A DNA stretch of 37,372 nt from an uncultured Candidatus Poseidoniales archaeon (GTDB lineage: Archaea > Thermoplasmatota > Poseidoniia > Poseidoniales > Poseidoniaceae), in the NCBI GenBank assembly GCA_905181785.1, contig CAJIZC010000031.1, positions 1-37,372 on the forward strand. Direction: 5' to 3'. The position numbers and the translations under genes are program-made. Below, piece by piece: positions 14,904 through 24,086 of this stretch. Position 1 is the stretch's first letter; the number at the start of each line of letters is the position of its first letter. The notes beneath the pieces were generated by a model that saw nothing but the letters and a program-made list of their open reading frames with translations, was not told the DNA's origin and made no database searches.

Positions 14904-17126
14904 ATGGGAAGTGATATGGTTGGTTCCTTTTCAGCACCCCAAGAGCGTATTTTGCGCTGGCTGGGTGGTTTTTCCCCGACCATGGAAAAGGCGTGGGACG
15001 TCACTCGACACCTTTCGCTTCCCGGAATCAGCGAGGCCCTGGGCGTGGTGCGCAGTGCGTTGAACTCTCCGCTCAATAGCCTTGAAGACAATGGGCTTGT
15101 TTTCAAGCGAAAGGCTCACGTCATTGGAGGTGGTTCAAGGCGAAGGCACGTGTATCATCTCACCGAGGCTGGTCGAAAAGCGTTTGAACAATTGGGTGAT
15201 GAAAAGAAAACTAAGAAATCCTCTCGTGGGAAATCATTTGGAAACCCCCCCCACCTTGGAGAAATCCACGGACGCCTCCACCTTGCAGAAAAAGTGATCA
15301 AGAACATTCAAACACAGCATTGTTTGGTCCTCAGTGGACTTCCTGGAATAGGTAAAACAACCCTCGGCGGTCTTGTGAGCGAAGAACTTCTTGCCTCGGG
15401 GACAAACGTGCGATGGGCTTCAGTGGACGAGTTTACAGATCTGCATGCCCTGTGCAAACAATGGGGATTCAATGGTCCATTTCCGAAAAACCACGAGGCG
15501 CTTGCTGAATTTGCAGCCCTCAAATGCAAAGGGGATGTCCTGGTCATTGATGACGCACACTTGATTCCAGAACGCCACAGCGATTCCATCAGAACCTTCT
15601 GCGGTCTTCTTGACAGCGCTCAAGCCGCTCATATGCTGTTGATTGGCAGGGAGCCATTTTCCTTTGCCGACCAACTCCCTCGGATCACCGTTCCAGCCCT
15701 CAAAGTCAAAGACGCAGCACTGCTCTTGGGCGAATCACTCGAGGAAGGGGAACGGCTCCATGTGGCGGAGAGCCTCGGCGGCCATCCACTTGCAATTTTA
15801 CTTCATGAAGACGGTGCGCCGCTGCCAGAGGCTGGAGCGGATGTCCAATCTTACGTAGAGGACGTTGTCCTTTCAACCCTCGATGATTCCACCCGCTCGG
15901 GCCTTGATCACATCGTTATGGTTCCGATGCCCATTGAGGCCAAAAAGGCGTTTGACAGCGAAGTTGTCGGAACCTTGGATGATTATGCCTTCTTGCGTTG
16001 GACATCAAACCTTGAAAAAATGGAAATCCAACATTTGGTACGAAATGTACGGCGGTCAGCCCTCGACGAAGATGCAAAACGGCAATTGCATAAGGCAGCA
16101 GTCGAGCATTGGAAGGCGTTAGCAGAAACCGCTGACGATCATGTTATCTTGCTCTATCATCGAATCGCCAGCCTTGAAGAGGGGATTGATGCTCAACTCG
16201 ATTCAGAAATGGAGCAGCTGTTGGATACACACTCTGGGGCCTTTTCAGTTCTGCTCGAACAGGCGATCAAAGTTTCTTCAGCACCTTCCCATTTGCATTA
16301 CCTTGCGGGGAAGGTGGCCATTGAACGGTGCGAGCCAGACCACGTTCGTCGACACCTCGAAGGGATTCAAGATGCGGCGAAGTCACGTCAAGTCGCCCTT
16401 GGCTTGGCGATGCTGGAAGGCAGGGTGTCGGATGCGGAGGAGCTCATTGAAGCAGGTTTGACGTCCGATGTTCCAAGTGAAGCCAACCGTATGGCCCTTG
16501 CAGCCGCCGCTCGCCGGCTCGATGATTGCGTGTTTGGGCAGCAAGATGCTTCGTTATCAAAGGACATCAAGCACTACTTATCCAAAGTCAATGTTTCCGA
16601 ACCGAATTCGGATGAACGATCAGTGACGATTGTGGCCATGTCCATGATTCAACATGCTCTGGCCTTGCGGGAGGGCGATTTCGAAAAGGCTCAACGCCTC
16701 AGAATTTCCCTTGCTGGAATTGGGGGGCTTGCCCAACCTCTGTTGCAGGGCATGGAAGCAAAAGCCCACCTGCTTTCTGCTCAAAACGCCAACGAGCGGG
16801 CGAAAGCGGTTCAAGAAATGCAAGACGCAATCGAAGCACAGACCAATTCGGTTCGAGCGGAGGGGCTGCGGCTCTCACTCGTCGAATTCCTGAGCGAAAC
16901 GGATGTAGAAAAAGCAAAACAAGTCTTTTCAGCTACGGTTGAGCCACAAATCCCCTCAAACAGCGCCACCCTCCATCGCCTTCATGCTCGCTGGTGGGCA
17001 TGCAAATCAAAGTTAGAGCCAAACATGCGACGTATCGCATTGCGCGAGGCGATTACTCTGCATCGATCAGCAGGATGTCCGCGCGCCGCAAAGTCTCTGG
17101 AATCGCAACTTCATTTGTTGCTGTGA
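14904..17126 (+). CDS. winged-helix STAND-type ATPase with helical-repeat C-terminus
   Basis: From ATG 14904 the protein has 740 residues; ATG 14865 and 14916 are alternatives. Residues about 10-97 form a winged helix of MarR/ArsR look (LSLPGISEALGVVRSALNSP, LEDNGLV, then RRRHVYHLTEAGRKAF). Next comes a P-loop NTPase: Walker A GLPGIGKTTL (about 145-154), Walker B DVLVIDDAH (about 211-219) and a LLIGREPF sensor-like strand. A small winged or helical module (about 280-380) and then about 350 residues of helical, TPR-like repeats follow. This order is that of STAND regulators, which act as ligand-triggered ATP switches; here the DNA-binding part is N-terminal. The ligand and target are unknown. 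Its stop abuts the stop of the convergent RAM gene. Confidence 0.82.
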   Translation: MGSDMVGSFSAPQERILRWLGGFSPTMEKAWDVTRHLSLPGISEALGVVRSALNSPLNSLEDNGLVFKRKAHVIGGGSRRRHVYHLTEAGRKAFEQLGDEKKTKKSSRGKSFGNPPHLGEIHGRLHLAEKVIKNIQTQHCLVLSGLPGIGKTTLGGLVSEELLASGTNVRWASVDEFTDLHALCKQWGFNGPFPKNHEALAEFAALKCKGDVLVIDDAHLIPERHSDSIRTFCGLLDSAQAAHMLLIGREPFSFADQLPRITVPALKVKDAALLLGESLEEGERLHVAESLGGHPLAILLHEDGAPLPEAGADVQSYVEDVVLSTLDDSTRSGLDHIVMVPMPIEAKKAFDSEVVGTLDDYAFLRWTSNLEKMEIQHLVRNVRRSALDEDAKRQLHKAAVEHWKALAETADDHVILLYHRIASLEEGIDAQLDSEMEQLLDTHSGAFSVLLEQAIKVSSAPSHLHYLAGKVAIERCEPDHVRRHLEGIQDAAKSRQVALGLAMLEGRVSDAEELIEAGLTSDVPSEANRMALAAAARRLDDCVFGQQDASLSKDIKHYLSKVNVSEPNSDERSVTIVAMSMIQHALALREGDFEKAQRLRISLAGIGGLAQPLLQGMEAKAHLLSAQNANERAKAVQEMQDAIEAQTNSVRAEGLRLSLVEFLSETDVEKAKQVFSATVEPQIPSNSATLHRLHARWWACKSKLEPNMRRIALREAITLHRSAGCPRAAKSLESQLHLLL

Positions 17127-17360
17127 TTAAAGTTCAGCGCCAATGAGTGTCTTTGTGTCGGCAATGCCCTTGATGACTCGGATGTCTTCGACAATGCACC
17201 GTGTGAGGGTGTATTCATCATCCGCTTGCACCCGAGCGATCAAATCGTATTCGCCGAACAACATCCAACGGTCTGTCACATACTCAATGCTGTCAAGTGT
17301 TGCACGAACATCGTGTTCTCGTCCCGGTTGTGTTGTAATCAAAACAAATCCAATTGCCAT
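17127..17360 (-). CDS. stand-alone Lrp/AsnC ligand-binding (RAM) domain protein
   Basis: This 77-residue protein is a single RAM domain without the helix-turn-helix of Lrp: an opening strand (GFVLITTQPGREHDV), LFGEYDLIARVQADDEYTLT, and a closing strand (ADTKTLIGAEL). Such proteins form octamers or pair with full Lrp regulators and sense amino acids. It is the second gene of a tandem pair; its Shine-Dalgarno-like sequence overlaps the stop codon of the first. The 17127 stop abuts the stop of the STAND ATPase gene. Confidence 0.88.
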   Translation of the reverse strand: MAIGFVLITTQPGREHDVRATLDSIEYVTDRWMLFGEYDLIARVQADDEYTLTRCIVEDIRVIKGIADTKTLIGAEL

Positions 17361-17361
17361 A

Positions 17362-17372
17362 AATCCACCTCA
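17362..17372 (-). promoter_or_regulatory. Shine-Dalgarno site fused to the upstream stop codon
   Basis: The minus strand reads TGAGGTGGATTTATG: the TGA ends the upstream RAM gene, GAGGTG is an excellent match to the archaeal anti-SD, and the ATG at 17360 follows. It points to coupled translation of the two RAM genes. Confidence 0.6.
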
Positions 17373-17603
17373 GTATTCGACCGCGATAAGCGTTTGAGTT
17401 TCCTTCACGCCGGAGATTTGGCGGAATTCTCGCATCAACAGAGAAGTCAATTCACCCGCGTTTTCCGAACTGACGCGGACGAGGAGGTCAAACTCACCAT
17501 ACAGTGCATGGACTTCGGCAATTGCAGCGTGTTCGCTGAGTGCAAGGTACACATCTCGCTCGTGAGAAGGTAGGGTTTTGAACAACACAAACGCCTCAGG
17601 CAT
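17370..17603 (-). CDS. second stand-alone Lrp/AsnC ligand-binding (RAM) domain protein
   Basis: A 77-residue RAM-domain protein of exactly the same length as its downstream neighbour, with the same pattern: EAFVLFKTLPSHERDVYLAL, YGEFDLLVRVSSENAGELT, then VKETQTLIAVEY. Sequence identity is modest, so the duplication is old. There is no DNA-binding part. It is first in the two-gene operon, with a TATA-like box 26-27 bases before ATG 17603. The pair may form a hetero-oligomer, which is an inference from adjacency. Confidence 0.88.
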   Translation of the reverse strand: MPEAFVLFKTLPSHERDVYLALSEHAAIAEVHALYGEFDLLVRVSSENAGELTSLLMREFRQISGVKETQTLIAVEY

Positions 17604-17626
17604 GCTCCGTCCAGCAACGGTCCCGC

Positions 17627-17632
17627 CTTATT
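17627..17632 (-). promoter_or_regulatory. candidate TATA box (AATAAG) for the RAM operon
   Basis: CCAATAAGG on the minus strand, centred 26-27 bases before ATG 17603. Confidence 0.38.
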
Positions 17633-17720
17633 GGTTGCGAGTCGAGGTCATGAACGTCGAATGTTAGAATGTCGCCCACGAAGCCGAACCCTTGAAGTGC
17701 ATTTGCATGAACCTCACATC

Positions 17721-20700
17721 ATGAACACCAAGACACATCGCCACTGGTCCGCATTTGTCTTGGTTTGTTTGTTGCTCTTCACACCTCTTGCGGGCATGAC
17801 GACGAACCCACTTGATGCGCTTGAGTCGGAAGAATCATCCAGAGATTACACCGCTGCAAGGGCCCAAACCACATGGTCAGGCACCGTCACGGTCACCACT
17901 TCATACACCGTTGCAGTGTTCGATGAACTCATTGTAAGCGCTTGCACACAAATTGAACTTGGTGCAGGTGCACGGATTTTCGTCGAGGGGCGTTTGACGG
18001 TTGAAGGGACGAGCAGTTGCCCAGTTGTGATGTATTCGTTTGCCTCTTCGGACCATGAGGGCATCCAATTCAACAGCAGTTCAAACGGCCGCGGCTCGGT
18101 GATTCACAACCTCACGATCGAAGACGGAATCTACGGGGTTACCATGTTTGGAAGCAACCCCTTGTTCACCAACCTCACCATCATCAATCCGGATCGAGTC
18201 GGACTTGATTTGTTCAGCAGTTCGTCCCCAGTGATTCGAGATTTGTACATCGACCAAGCAGGGCGAATGGTCCCCACGCAAAACGATTGGCGCTACGGCC
18301 TCGGGCTCTCCATTGGAGCAGGGTCCACCCCCGTCGTCGATGGGGCGTACTTCACAGATCACTTGACGCGTGCAATCAACATATGGGGCGGCTCAGGTGG
18401 CTTGCTTCGTAACATCGTCATGGACAACATCAGTGGCTCATCTTGGGCCATGGCAGCAGGCGTTTGGGTCGAAGACAGCCAACCGCTTTTGACCAACCTT
18501 TCCATCGATAAATCAGACAATGGAATCGTCATTCGACACGTCGATGATGGCGGCTACACTCGGGCGGTGGTCAAGGACGCAACCGTGACCAATTCCATGT
18601 ACCGGGGCGTCTATGTCGATAAGTTGAACCACACCAATTACAGCAATTATGAAACAGCAGATTTCACCAACCTTACAGTTCGTGGAACGGGCGGCCCCGG
18701 CGCAACAACAGCCAACATTGGTTTCGCAGCAATCGATGTGAACGCAACCGGTGCATGGTTTGAGAACACGTTGGTCGAAGATTCGACAACCGTTGGCGTT
18801 CGGCTGTATTTTGTCGACAGTTCGACGACCTTCCGCAACTTGACGGTGCTGAATTCAGGCGATCCCGGACAAGGCCCTCATGAGGCTGGTGTCGCGGTAC
18901 GATCGTCGTTCTTTGCGCCTCACTTTGACGGACTCACGGTGGCAGGGTCAGTTGGCCCGGGGGTTTCCTCAACTTCTGGTGGAGCCATGCAAGGCTCTAT
19001 TTGGCACCTTCACAACAACACCCGAGATGGATTGTTCATCGACAAAGCCACTGTGATTGTGGAAGGTTTGCACCTCGCTTCAAACGGTCAATCCGGCGCT
19101 CACGTGTACGATGCAAGGTACGTGACCTTGCAAAACCTGACGGCAACCGACAACGGCGGGGATCCTGCAACAGCACCTCTGGGCGATCAAGCAGGTTTGT
19201 TCTATGAAAAATCAAACGACATTGAATCCTCTTCGGGCAACGTCACTTGCCGCAACTGTTCCGTGACTGGTTCTTCCGGCTCTGGGCTTTATGCCCTTAA
19301 TTCAGTAGACTTGTGGTTGTACGATCTCAGCCTTTCAGATAACAATCCAGCGGTTTCACCGCTCCTTGTCGACAACCAAGGGCTTACCCTTGGTCAACAA
19401 GGTGGGCGTGTTCAAATCCACGGCGCTACAATCGACTTGGAAGGGCCTAGTGTCCCTGCAATCTCCCTGAACCACGCAGCGGCTAACCTTGATCAAATCA
19501 CGATGACAGGCAACCACAGCGGCATTGAATGGAACGCAGACAACAACGGGAATTTCCCGTCAAGCCTCAGTCGCACACAATTTACCGGCTCGAGCAACTG
19601 CCTCACCCTCATCGATCACACCGCCCTTTCTGGCTATGGAAACACAATCACTGCAGACTGCACAGGCTCCATTCTTTTGCAGAACAGCCAAGTCAATTGG
19701 TCTTCACTGATTGACGCCACAGGCGCCCATGCGTTGCAGCTCGACAGCACTTCCACAATGCATCTTCACCAGCCCTCAGGCGTCGACCTCAGCCTTGCTA
19801 CCCTTGCTTCAGGTTCGGCCGTGGATGTGGCTTGGGACATCACAGTGTGGGTCGTAAACACCGTTAACAACGGAATTCCAGATGCCAACGTCAACGCAAG
19901 TTTTGCTTCATTCGAGCCCTCTTTGCAGGAGACGACCAATGACCTTGGATACGTCAGTTTACCAAATTTCATCGGCCAGCGTTGGTCCAACACCGGTGCT
20001 TCAAGCCACAACGTTGTTGATCTCGCATGCGGCTATGACAGCGTCTCCAACAGCACGAGCGTTGTGCTCGACCAAGACCGCTTCGTCAATTGCGTCCTAC
20101 CGTTGGAGAATCAACCCCCATTCGTCATGTGGGAAACACCCTTTGATGCCACGGTCTACCCCTCCCAAGGGGCAGTGGTGTTCAACGCCTCCGATTCTTG
20201 GGATTTAGACAACGATACCCTCAGTTTCACATGGACCAGTGACCTCGATGGTGATATTGTGGCATCATGTACCGGGCAGGGAGTGGGCAACGGGCAGGGG
20301 ATTACTCAACAAGATATGACCAATGGAGTTCCATTCACAGTCAATACAAATTATCTGAATATGGGATGTCAATTATCCGACGGTATACATGTCATCACTT
20401 TGGAAGTATGTGATGACGCTGGTCACTGTGTTTCTGAAAGCCGAACAATCGAACTTGTCAATCAAGCGCCCATCATCGTTCTCAACGTTGAACCAGCCCT
20501 CTCTCCATGGTCGGAATTAATCATTCCCCGAACCCAAAAAGCCCTCTTCAACCTCTCAGGAACTTATGATTTGGAAGGCGATCCACTGATTTGCTGGTTG
20601 GAGCGTTCCTACACCTCGACAACAGAGGTTGCCACCTCCTGCCCGGATGAATTGTGGATGAACCTCACCATGGATGAAACCGTCCCCTCAACCTTTGATG

Positions 20701-22559
20701 TGATGATTTACGCTTCAGATTCTATAAATCCACCATCCGTGTATCAAGTCCCTGTTGAGTTGTACAACGAAGTCCCAGAACCTGTGTTCGAAGTGCTTCG
20801 CACAGACAACGTCAGTGAAAGTCTTGTCACTCTCGACGGGTCTGCAACCATCGATCCTGAAGGTGACACCCTTGAGGTTGAATGGTGGTCAAGCCTCGAT
20901 GGGCAACTCGGATGGTCAAACCAAGAAGGAGCAACCGTCTGGACAGGTCACCTTTCTCGTGGCGTCCATAGCATTGAGATGCGGGTGGTTGATGACCGAC
21001 CCGAACACATCAACGCCACGAAAACGTCCTCCACGCTGGTTCCTGTCGAAAACTCGTTCCCTCAAGCAGACATCTCGACCCCAAGTGAAGCCTTAACGTA
21101 TTCATCTTCGGAGTTGATATGGTTCTCTGCAAACGGTTCAGGCGACTATGACGCCGCATGTTCCACCTTCCCTGTGAATGGGAGTTGGCATTGCGCTGAG
21201 CAGGAGCCATTTGCCGGTTCAGAATACCTCATTGTCGTTTGGTCGAGTGACTTGGATGGGCGACTGACACCTGTTGGCCAGGATTGGCTGATCTTTGACA
21301 CACGCCTTTCTTCAGGGACCCACATTATCTCCTTGAGTTTGGATGACGGCATCCACGATCCCGTAGTGGTCACACGAACCGTCGAAGTGACTCCATCCGC
21401 ACCCGAATTGGCCCTGGTGGAACCAGCCGACGGCCAAATCTTCCGTTCCTCGGATTCGATCTTTTGGAACGCAGTCCCCTCGACAGATTACGATGGAGAC
21501 AACTTCACGATGACCGTGAGAAGCGACTTGTTGACAGAACCACTGCTCTCTGCAGTTTCACCAGAAATCACGCACATCAGCATGCTCCCTGCTGGCACCC
21601 ACAACATGGAAATCTCCCTTGAAGATGAAACGGGGCTTACTTCCAGCAAGTTCATCACGCTCACCGTTGGTCAATCCGATCCAATTGCGGTGATGTTGAC
21701 CCCGGCAAATAGAGACTCGATTGAAGCTGGAGGAACGATCTATCTGAGCGAGGAATCAACCGATGCAGACGATGATATGGTCACCCGTGAATGGCGTCAA
21801 TGGGCACCAAATGGCACCTATGTTGTTCTCTCAACAAAAAGCCTTGATGAAGTAAAATTCCTACCAGGTGAGCACAAAATATCACTCTTTATCGAAGACA
21901 GCCGCGGTGGCATCGACGAGGTGTTTGCCAACCTAACGGTCCAGTCAAGCCTGCCGCGCCTCTCCAACCTCCTCTATTCTCCTTCGACCTTGATCGCCGG
22001 TGAAGTCAACCAACTCACGGTATCGGTCACCATGGAAGACGCTGATGGAACGACCGATGATGTGCGAGTGACGGTCAAGTTCAACCTTCAAATTTGGGAA
22101 ATGAACCTCACTCAGAGCGGTGACGGGAACGTATGGACCGGCATGTTGGAACTTCAACCCGATGCTGCAGGCCGGCCGAGCATGAAGATTATTGCAACCG
22201 ATGGAACCGGGGACGACGCGACCGTCGAGGTGCTCAGCGTCATCCTCCAAATCGAAGAACCAGCAAGCGATAACCGCCCTATGATGTTAATCGCAGGCGT
22301 TCTCGCGTTCATTGGAATTCTCACCGCAATCGCTCTGCTCGCTGCCCGCCGTCGTACGCGGCTTGCAGAAATTGACCTCATCGAGTCCTGGGATGCGTTT
22401 GGAACAACCAAAGCCGTTGAACCCGCAGAAGAGAAAGCGGTTGTTTCTCTTGAGGGTGGCGCGATTGATGGAGCTTCTGAAGTACAAGCCGAGCAAGAAG
22501 GTAAGGAAGAAGAGCCTCAACCACTCAAAGGCACGGACCTTGATTGGGATAACGTTTGA
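17721..22559 (+). CDS. giant surface protein: right-handed beta-helix, then PKD/Ig-like domains, membrane anchor
   Basis: The 1612-residue protein starts at ATG 17721 with a signal peptide (HWSAFVLVCLLLFTPLAG). Residues about 50-720 have the short-strand periodicity of a parallel beta-helix (SVIHNLTIEDGIYGVTM, PLFTNLTIIN, PVIRDLYID, and many similar turns), as in pectate-lyase-like and adhesin proteins. From about 796 to 1510 there are several PKD/Ig-like units, recognisable by repeated 'DxDxDxLxFxW(S/T)SDLDG' strands. A membrane helix (about 1520-1542) and a 70-residue acidic cytoplasmic tail ending in DLDWDNV close the protein. N-x-S/T sequons are very frequent. There is no clear catalytic residue set, so binding or adhesion is as likely as polysaccharide cleavage. 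Its stop abuts that of the methyltransferase gene. Confidence 0.88.
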   Translation: MNTKTHRHWSAFVLVCLLLFTPLAGMTTNPLDALESEESSRDYTAARAQTTWSGTVTVTTSYTVAVFDELIVSACTQIELGAGARIFVEGRLTVEGTSSCPVVMYSFASSDHEGIQFNSSSNGRGSVIHNLTIEDGIYGVTMFGSNPLFTNLTIINPDRVGLDLFSSSSPVIRDLYIDQAGRMVPTQNDWRYGLGLSIGAGSTPVVDGAYFTDHLTRAINIWGGSGGLLRNIVMDNISGSSWAMAAGVWVEDSQPLLTNLSIDKSDNGIVIRHVDDGGYTRAVVKDATVTNSMYRGVYVDKLNHTNYSNYETADFTNLTVRGTGGPGATTANIGFAAIDVNATGAWFENTLVEDSTTVGVRLYFVDSSTTFRNLTVLNSGDPGQGPHEAGVAVRSSFFAPHFDGLTVAGSVGPGVSSTSGGAMQGSIWHLHNNTRDGLFIDKATVIVEGLHLASNGQSGAHVYDARYVTLQNLTATDNGGDPATAPLGDQAGLFYEKSNDIESSSGNVTCRNCSVTGSSGSGLYALNSVDLWLYDLSLSDNNPAVSPLLVDNQGLTLGQQGGRVQIHGATIDLEGPSVPAISLNHAAANLDQITMTGNHSGIEWNADNNGNFPSSLSRTQFTGSSNCLTLIDHTALSGYGNTITADCTGSILLQNSQVNWSSLIDATGAHALQLDSTSTMHLHQPSGVDLSLATLASGSAVDVAWDITVWVVNTVNNGIPDANVNASFASFEPSLQETTNDLGYVSLPNFIGQRWSNTGASSHNVVDLACGYDSVSNSTSVVLDQDRFVNCVLPLENQPPFVMWETPFDATVYPSQGAVVFNASDSWDLDNDTLSFTWTSDLDGDIVASCTGQGVGNGQGITQQDMTNGVPFTVNTNYLNMGCQLSDGIHVITLEVCDDAGHCVSESRTIELVNQAPIIVLNVEPALSPWSELIIPRTQKALFNLSGTYDLEGDPLICWLERSYTSTTEVATSCPDELWMNLTMDETVPSTFDVMIYASDSINPPSVYQVPVELYNEVPEPVFEVLRTDNVSESLVTLDGSATIDPEGDTLEVEWWSSLDGQLGWSNQEGATVWTGHLSRGVHSIEMRVVDDRPEHINATKTSSTLVPVENSFPQADISTPSEALTYSSSELIWFSANGSGDYDAACSTFPVNGSWHCAEQEPFAGSEYLIVVWSSDLDGRLTPVGQDWLIFDTRLSSGTHIISLSLDDGIHDPVVVTRTVEVTPSAPELALVEPADGQIFRSSDSIFWNAVPSTDYDGDNFTMTVRSDLLTEPLLSAVSPEITHISMLPAGTHNMEISLEDETGLTSSKFITLTVGQSDPIAVMLTPANRDSIEAGGTIYLSEESTDADDDMVTREWRQWAPNGTYVVLSTKSLDEVKFLPGEHKISLFIEDSRGGIDEVFANLTVQSSLPRLSNLLYSPSTLIAGEVNQLTVSVTMEDADGTTDDVRVTVKFNLQIWEMNLTQSGDGNVWTGMLELQPDAAGRPSMKIIATDGTGDDATVEVLSVILQIEEPASDNRPMMLIAGVLAFIGILTAIALLAARRRTRLAEIDLIESWDAFGTTKAVEPAEEKAVVSLEGGAIDGASEVQAEQEGKEEEPQPLKGTDLDWDNV

Positions 22560-23195
22560 TTATGTTCGAGTCAATTTGTAGACCGCTGAATGAACGCTCG
22601 TTAAGCCCCGTTGCTTCTCATCCTCAAGCGCAATGCGTTCTAACAATTCCACCTCAAACTCTGGTTCAAACAACCTGAGAACTTCTTCATCAGGGAGTGA
22701 AAATGGCGGTCCTTGCATTTCGTTTTGCGGGTAAGAAAAAGTAATCATCAGCCCAGTTGAACCTGGTTGACAAAGCGCTCTTATTTGCTTGACATAGGCA
22801 GGCCTCATGGTTGAGGGAAGAGCGATCAGGGCCGCTCTGTCATACCATGCACCGCTGGAAACCATCGTTGGTCGTACCGCCATAACATCGCCTTGAAGCA
22901 GTGTTGTTTTGCCTTCCTTGTATTGCTTGATTTCCCCAAGTGATTCCACGGTAGGTGTCTTTTTTGCTTCGCTGAAGAAAGCCTCAACCGCTGTTTCTAC
23001 GAGTTCAATGCCCGTGACGCTGTGCCCTTGTTGCACCAACCAATGCATGTCGACGCTTTTGCCGCACAATGGCACAAGCACGTTGATGCCTTGTTCGAGG
23101 TTGAGGCTCGGCCAATGCTTGATCAATAAATCATTGACAACATCACGGTGCCAACCTGTTTGATTGTCATCCCAGCGCTGATGCCAAAACGTCAT
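22560..23195 (-). CDS. tpm: thiopurine S-methyltransferase family protein
   Basis: The 211-residue protein shows the TPMT layout: N-terminal FWHQRWDDNQTGWH, the SAM-binding VLVPLCGKSVDMHWL, GHSVTGIELVETAVEAFF, the WYDRAALIALPSTMRPAY block and the FSLPDEEVLRLFEP block near the end. Bacterial TPMTs methylate thiol, selenium or tellurium compounds; the natural substrate here is unknown. ATG 23195 was chosen because homology begins there; an upstream start at 23339 would lie inside the glycosyltransferase gene. It follows the GT2 stop by 11 bases, so it is probably in the same operon, although no functional link is evident. Confidence 0.9.
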   Translation of the reverse strand: MTFWHQRWDDNQTGWHRDVVNDLLIKHWPSLNLEQGINVLVPLCGKSVDMHWLVQQGHSVTGIELVETAVEAFFSEAKKTPTVESLGEIKQYKEGKTTLLQGDVMAVRPTMVSSGAWYDRAALIALPSTMRPAYVKQIRALCQPGSTGLMITFSYPQNEMQGPPFSLPDEEVLRLFEPEFEVELLERIALEDEKQRGLTSVHSAVYKLTRT

Positions 23196-23206
23196 GCTCG
23201 ACCAAC

Positions 23207-23980
23207 TCAAGCTTGCTCGGGTAAATCGCCGTTGGTTGAATCGGGGTTTGAATCCCTGCTGCCCCAAGGGGTTCGGGTTCGATGAAGGCCAACCCGGCGA
23301 GCGAAGAGGAATTTGAAGTTCTTCCAACCGTCGCCCCATGTGTGAATTTCTGCCTCACCAACCCGTGGCCTGTACGGCACAGAGATTTCGACGGCCTTGT
23401 TCTTCCCGAGCACGCGACGAGCAAGGATTTTCATTTCTTCTGAAAGCGGCATGCCATCGTTGGTCGGCCTCATGGCTTCGTTGTCAAAGATGGATTTTCT
23501 AAACACCCACATGCCGGACTGAGAATCTTTGATGCCATAGCCAAACAGAATGCGTGCGGTGAAGGACAGCGCCCAGTTCCCAAACCCGTGAATGCCTGGC
23601 ATTGAACCTTCTTCAGCAAGCGAAAGACGGTCACAGGTAATGAAATCCAGATCGTCATCAAGCAGGCGTTTGACCAGCGTAGGGACAAGTTCTGCAGGGT
23701 AGGTGCAGTCTGCATCCATGGTAACAATGATGTCGTTCTTGGCCACATCAAATCCAGTTCGATAGGCTCGGCCGTATCCTTTTCGGTCTTCAAGATGGAC
23801 TCGGATTTTCTTCTCCAAAGCAATCTCTCGAGTTCGGTCGCTTGAATTACCGTCCACAATCATGATTTCGAGGTTTTTACACCATCCACGCGGGATTGCA
23901 TCAATCGTTGGTGCCAAGGCTTCCTCTTCGTTTCGAGTTGGAAGTATCACCGTGACGGTGACAGGGAGTTTTTCGCCCAT
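23207..23980 (-). CDS. GT2 glycosyltransferase, dolichyl-phosphate mannose/glucose synthase-like
   Basis: From ATG 23980 the protein has 257 residues. GT-A fold motifs are VTVILPTRNEEEALAPTI at the start, IMIVDGNSSDRT, the metal-binding DAD triplet (89-91, VTMDADCTYP) and DSQSGMWVFRK (about 153-163), which is typical of the DPM1/ArnC-like branch that loads a sugar from a nucleotide onto a polyprenyl phosphate. There is no membrane helix, so it should act at the cytosolic face. ATG 24058 would add 26 residues but would leave only 28 bases to the divergent GT4 gene; an AT-rich CTTTCAAG lies about 29 bases before 23980. It likely supplies lipid-linked sugar for surface glycoproteins. Confidence 0.87.
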   Translation of the reverse strand: MGEKLPVTVTVILPTRNEEEALAPTIDAIPRGWCKNLEIMIVDGNSSDRTREIALEKKIRVHLEDRKGYGRAYRTGFDVAKNDIIVTMDADCTYPAELVPTLVKRLLDDDLDFITCDRLSLAEEGSMPGIHGFGNWALSFTARILFGYGIKDSQSGMWVFRKSIFDNEAMRPTNDGMPLSEEMKILARRVLGKNKAVEISVPYRPRVGEAEIHTWGDGWKNFKFLFARRVGLHRTRTPWGSRDSNPDSTNGDLPEQA

Positions 23981-24056
23981 GTACCTTGCCACAAACGCAA
24001 CCCCCTTGAAAGCATTGGAGCGAGAATTTGAATCTGAGGGGTCTTCATTCGGTGAC

Positions 24057-24064
24057 ATTGAAAC
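24057..24064 (+). promoter_or_regulatory. candidate TATA box (ATTGAAAC) for the GT4 gene
   Basis: Centred 26-27 bases before ATG 24087, supporting that start. Confidence 0.36.
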
Positions 24065-24086
24065 CGAAGCACACATTCGCACCTCC

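Noticed and set aside
14813-15106. N-terminal extension of uvrC
   Set aside because: It overlaps the divergent winged-helix gene and UvrC homology starts just after ATG 14812.
23225-23265. A tRNA-like stretch (GGGTTTGAATCCC) near the end of the GT2 gene
   Set aside because: The loop lacks the conserved TTC order on either strand, no matching 5' acceptor stem lies 65-75 bases away, and the GT2 frame reads through it.
23862-24086. N-terminal extension of the GT4 enzyme
   Set aside because: It would overlap the start of the divergent GT2 gene, and the GT4 fold begins at MHIAMVSGEYPP.
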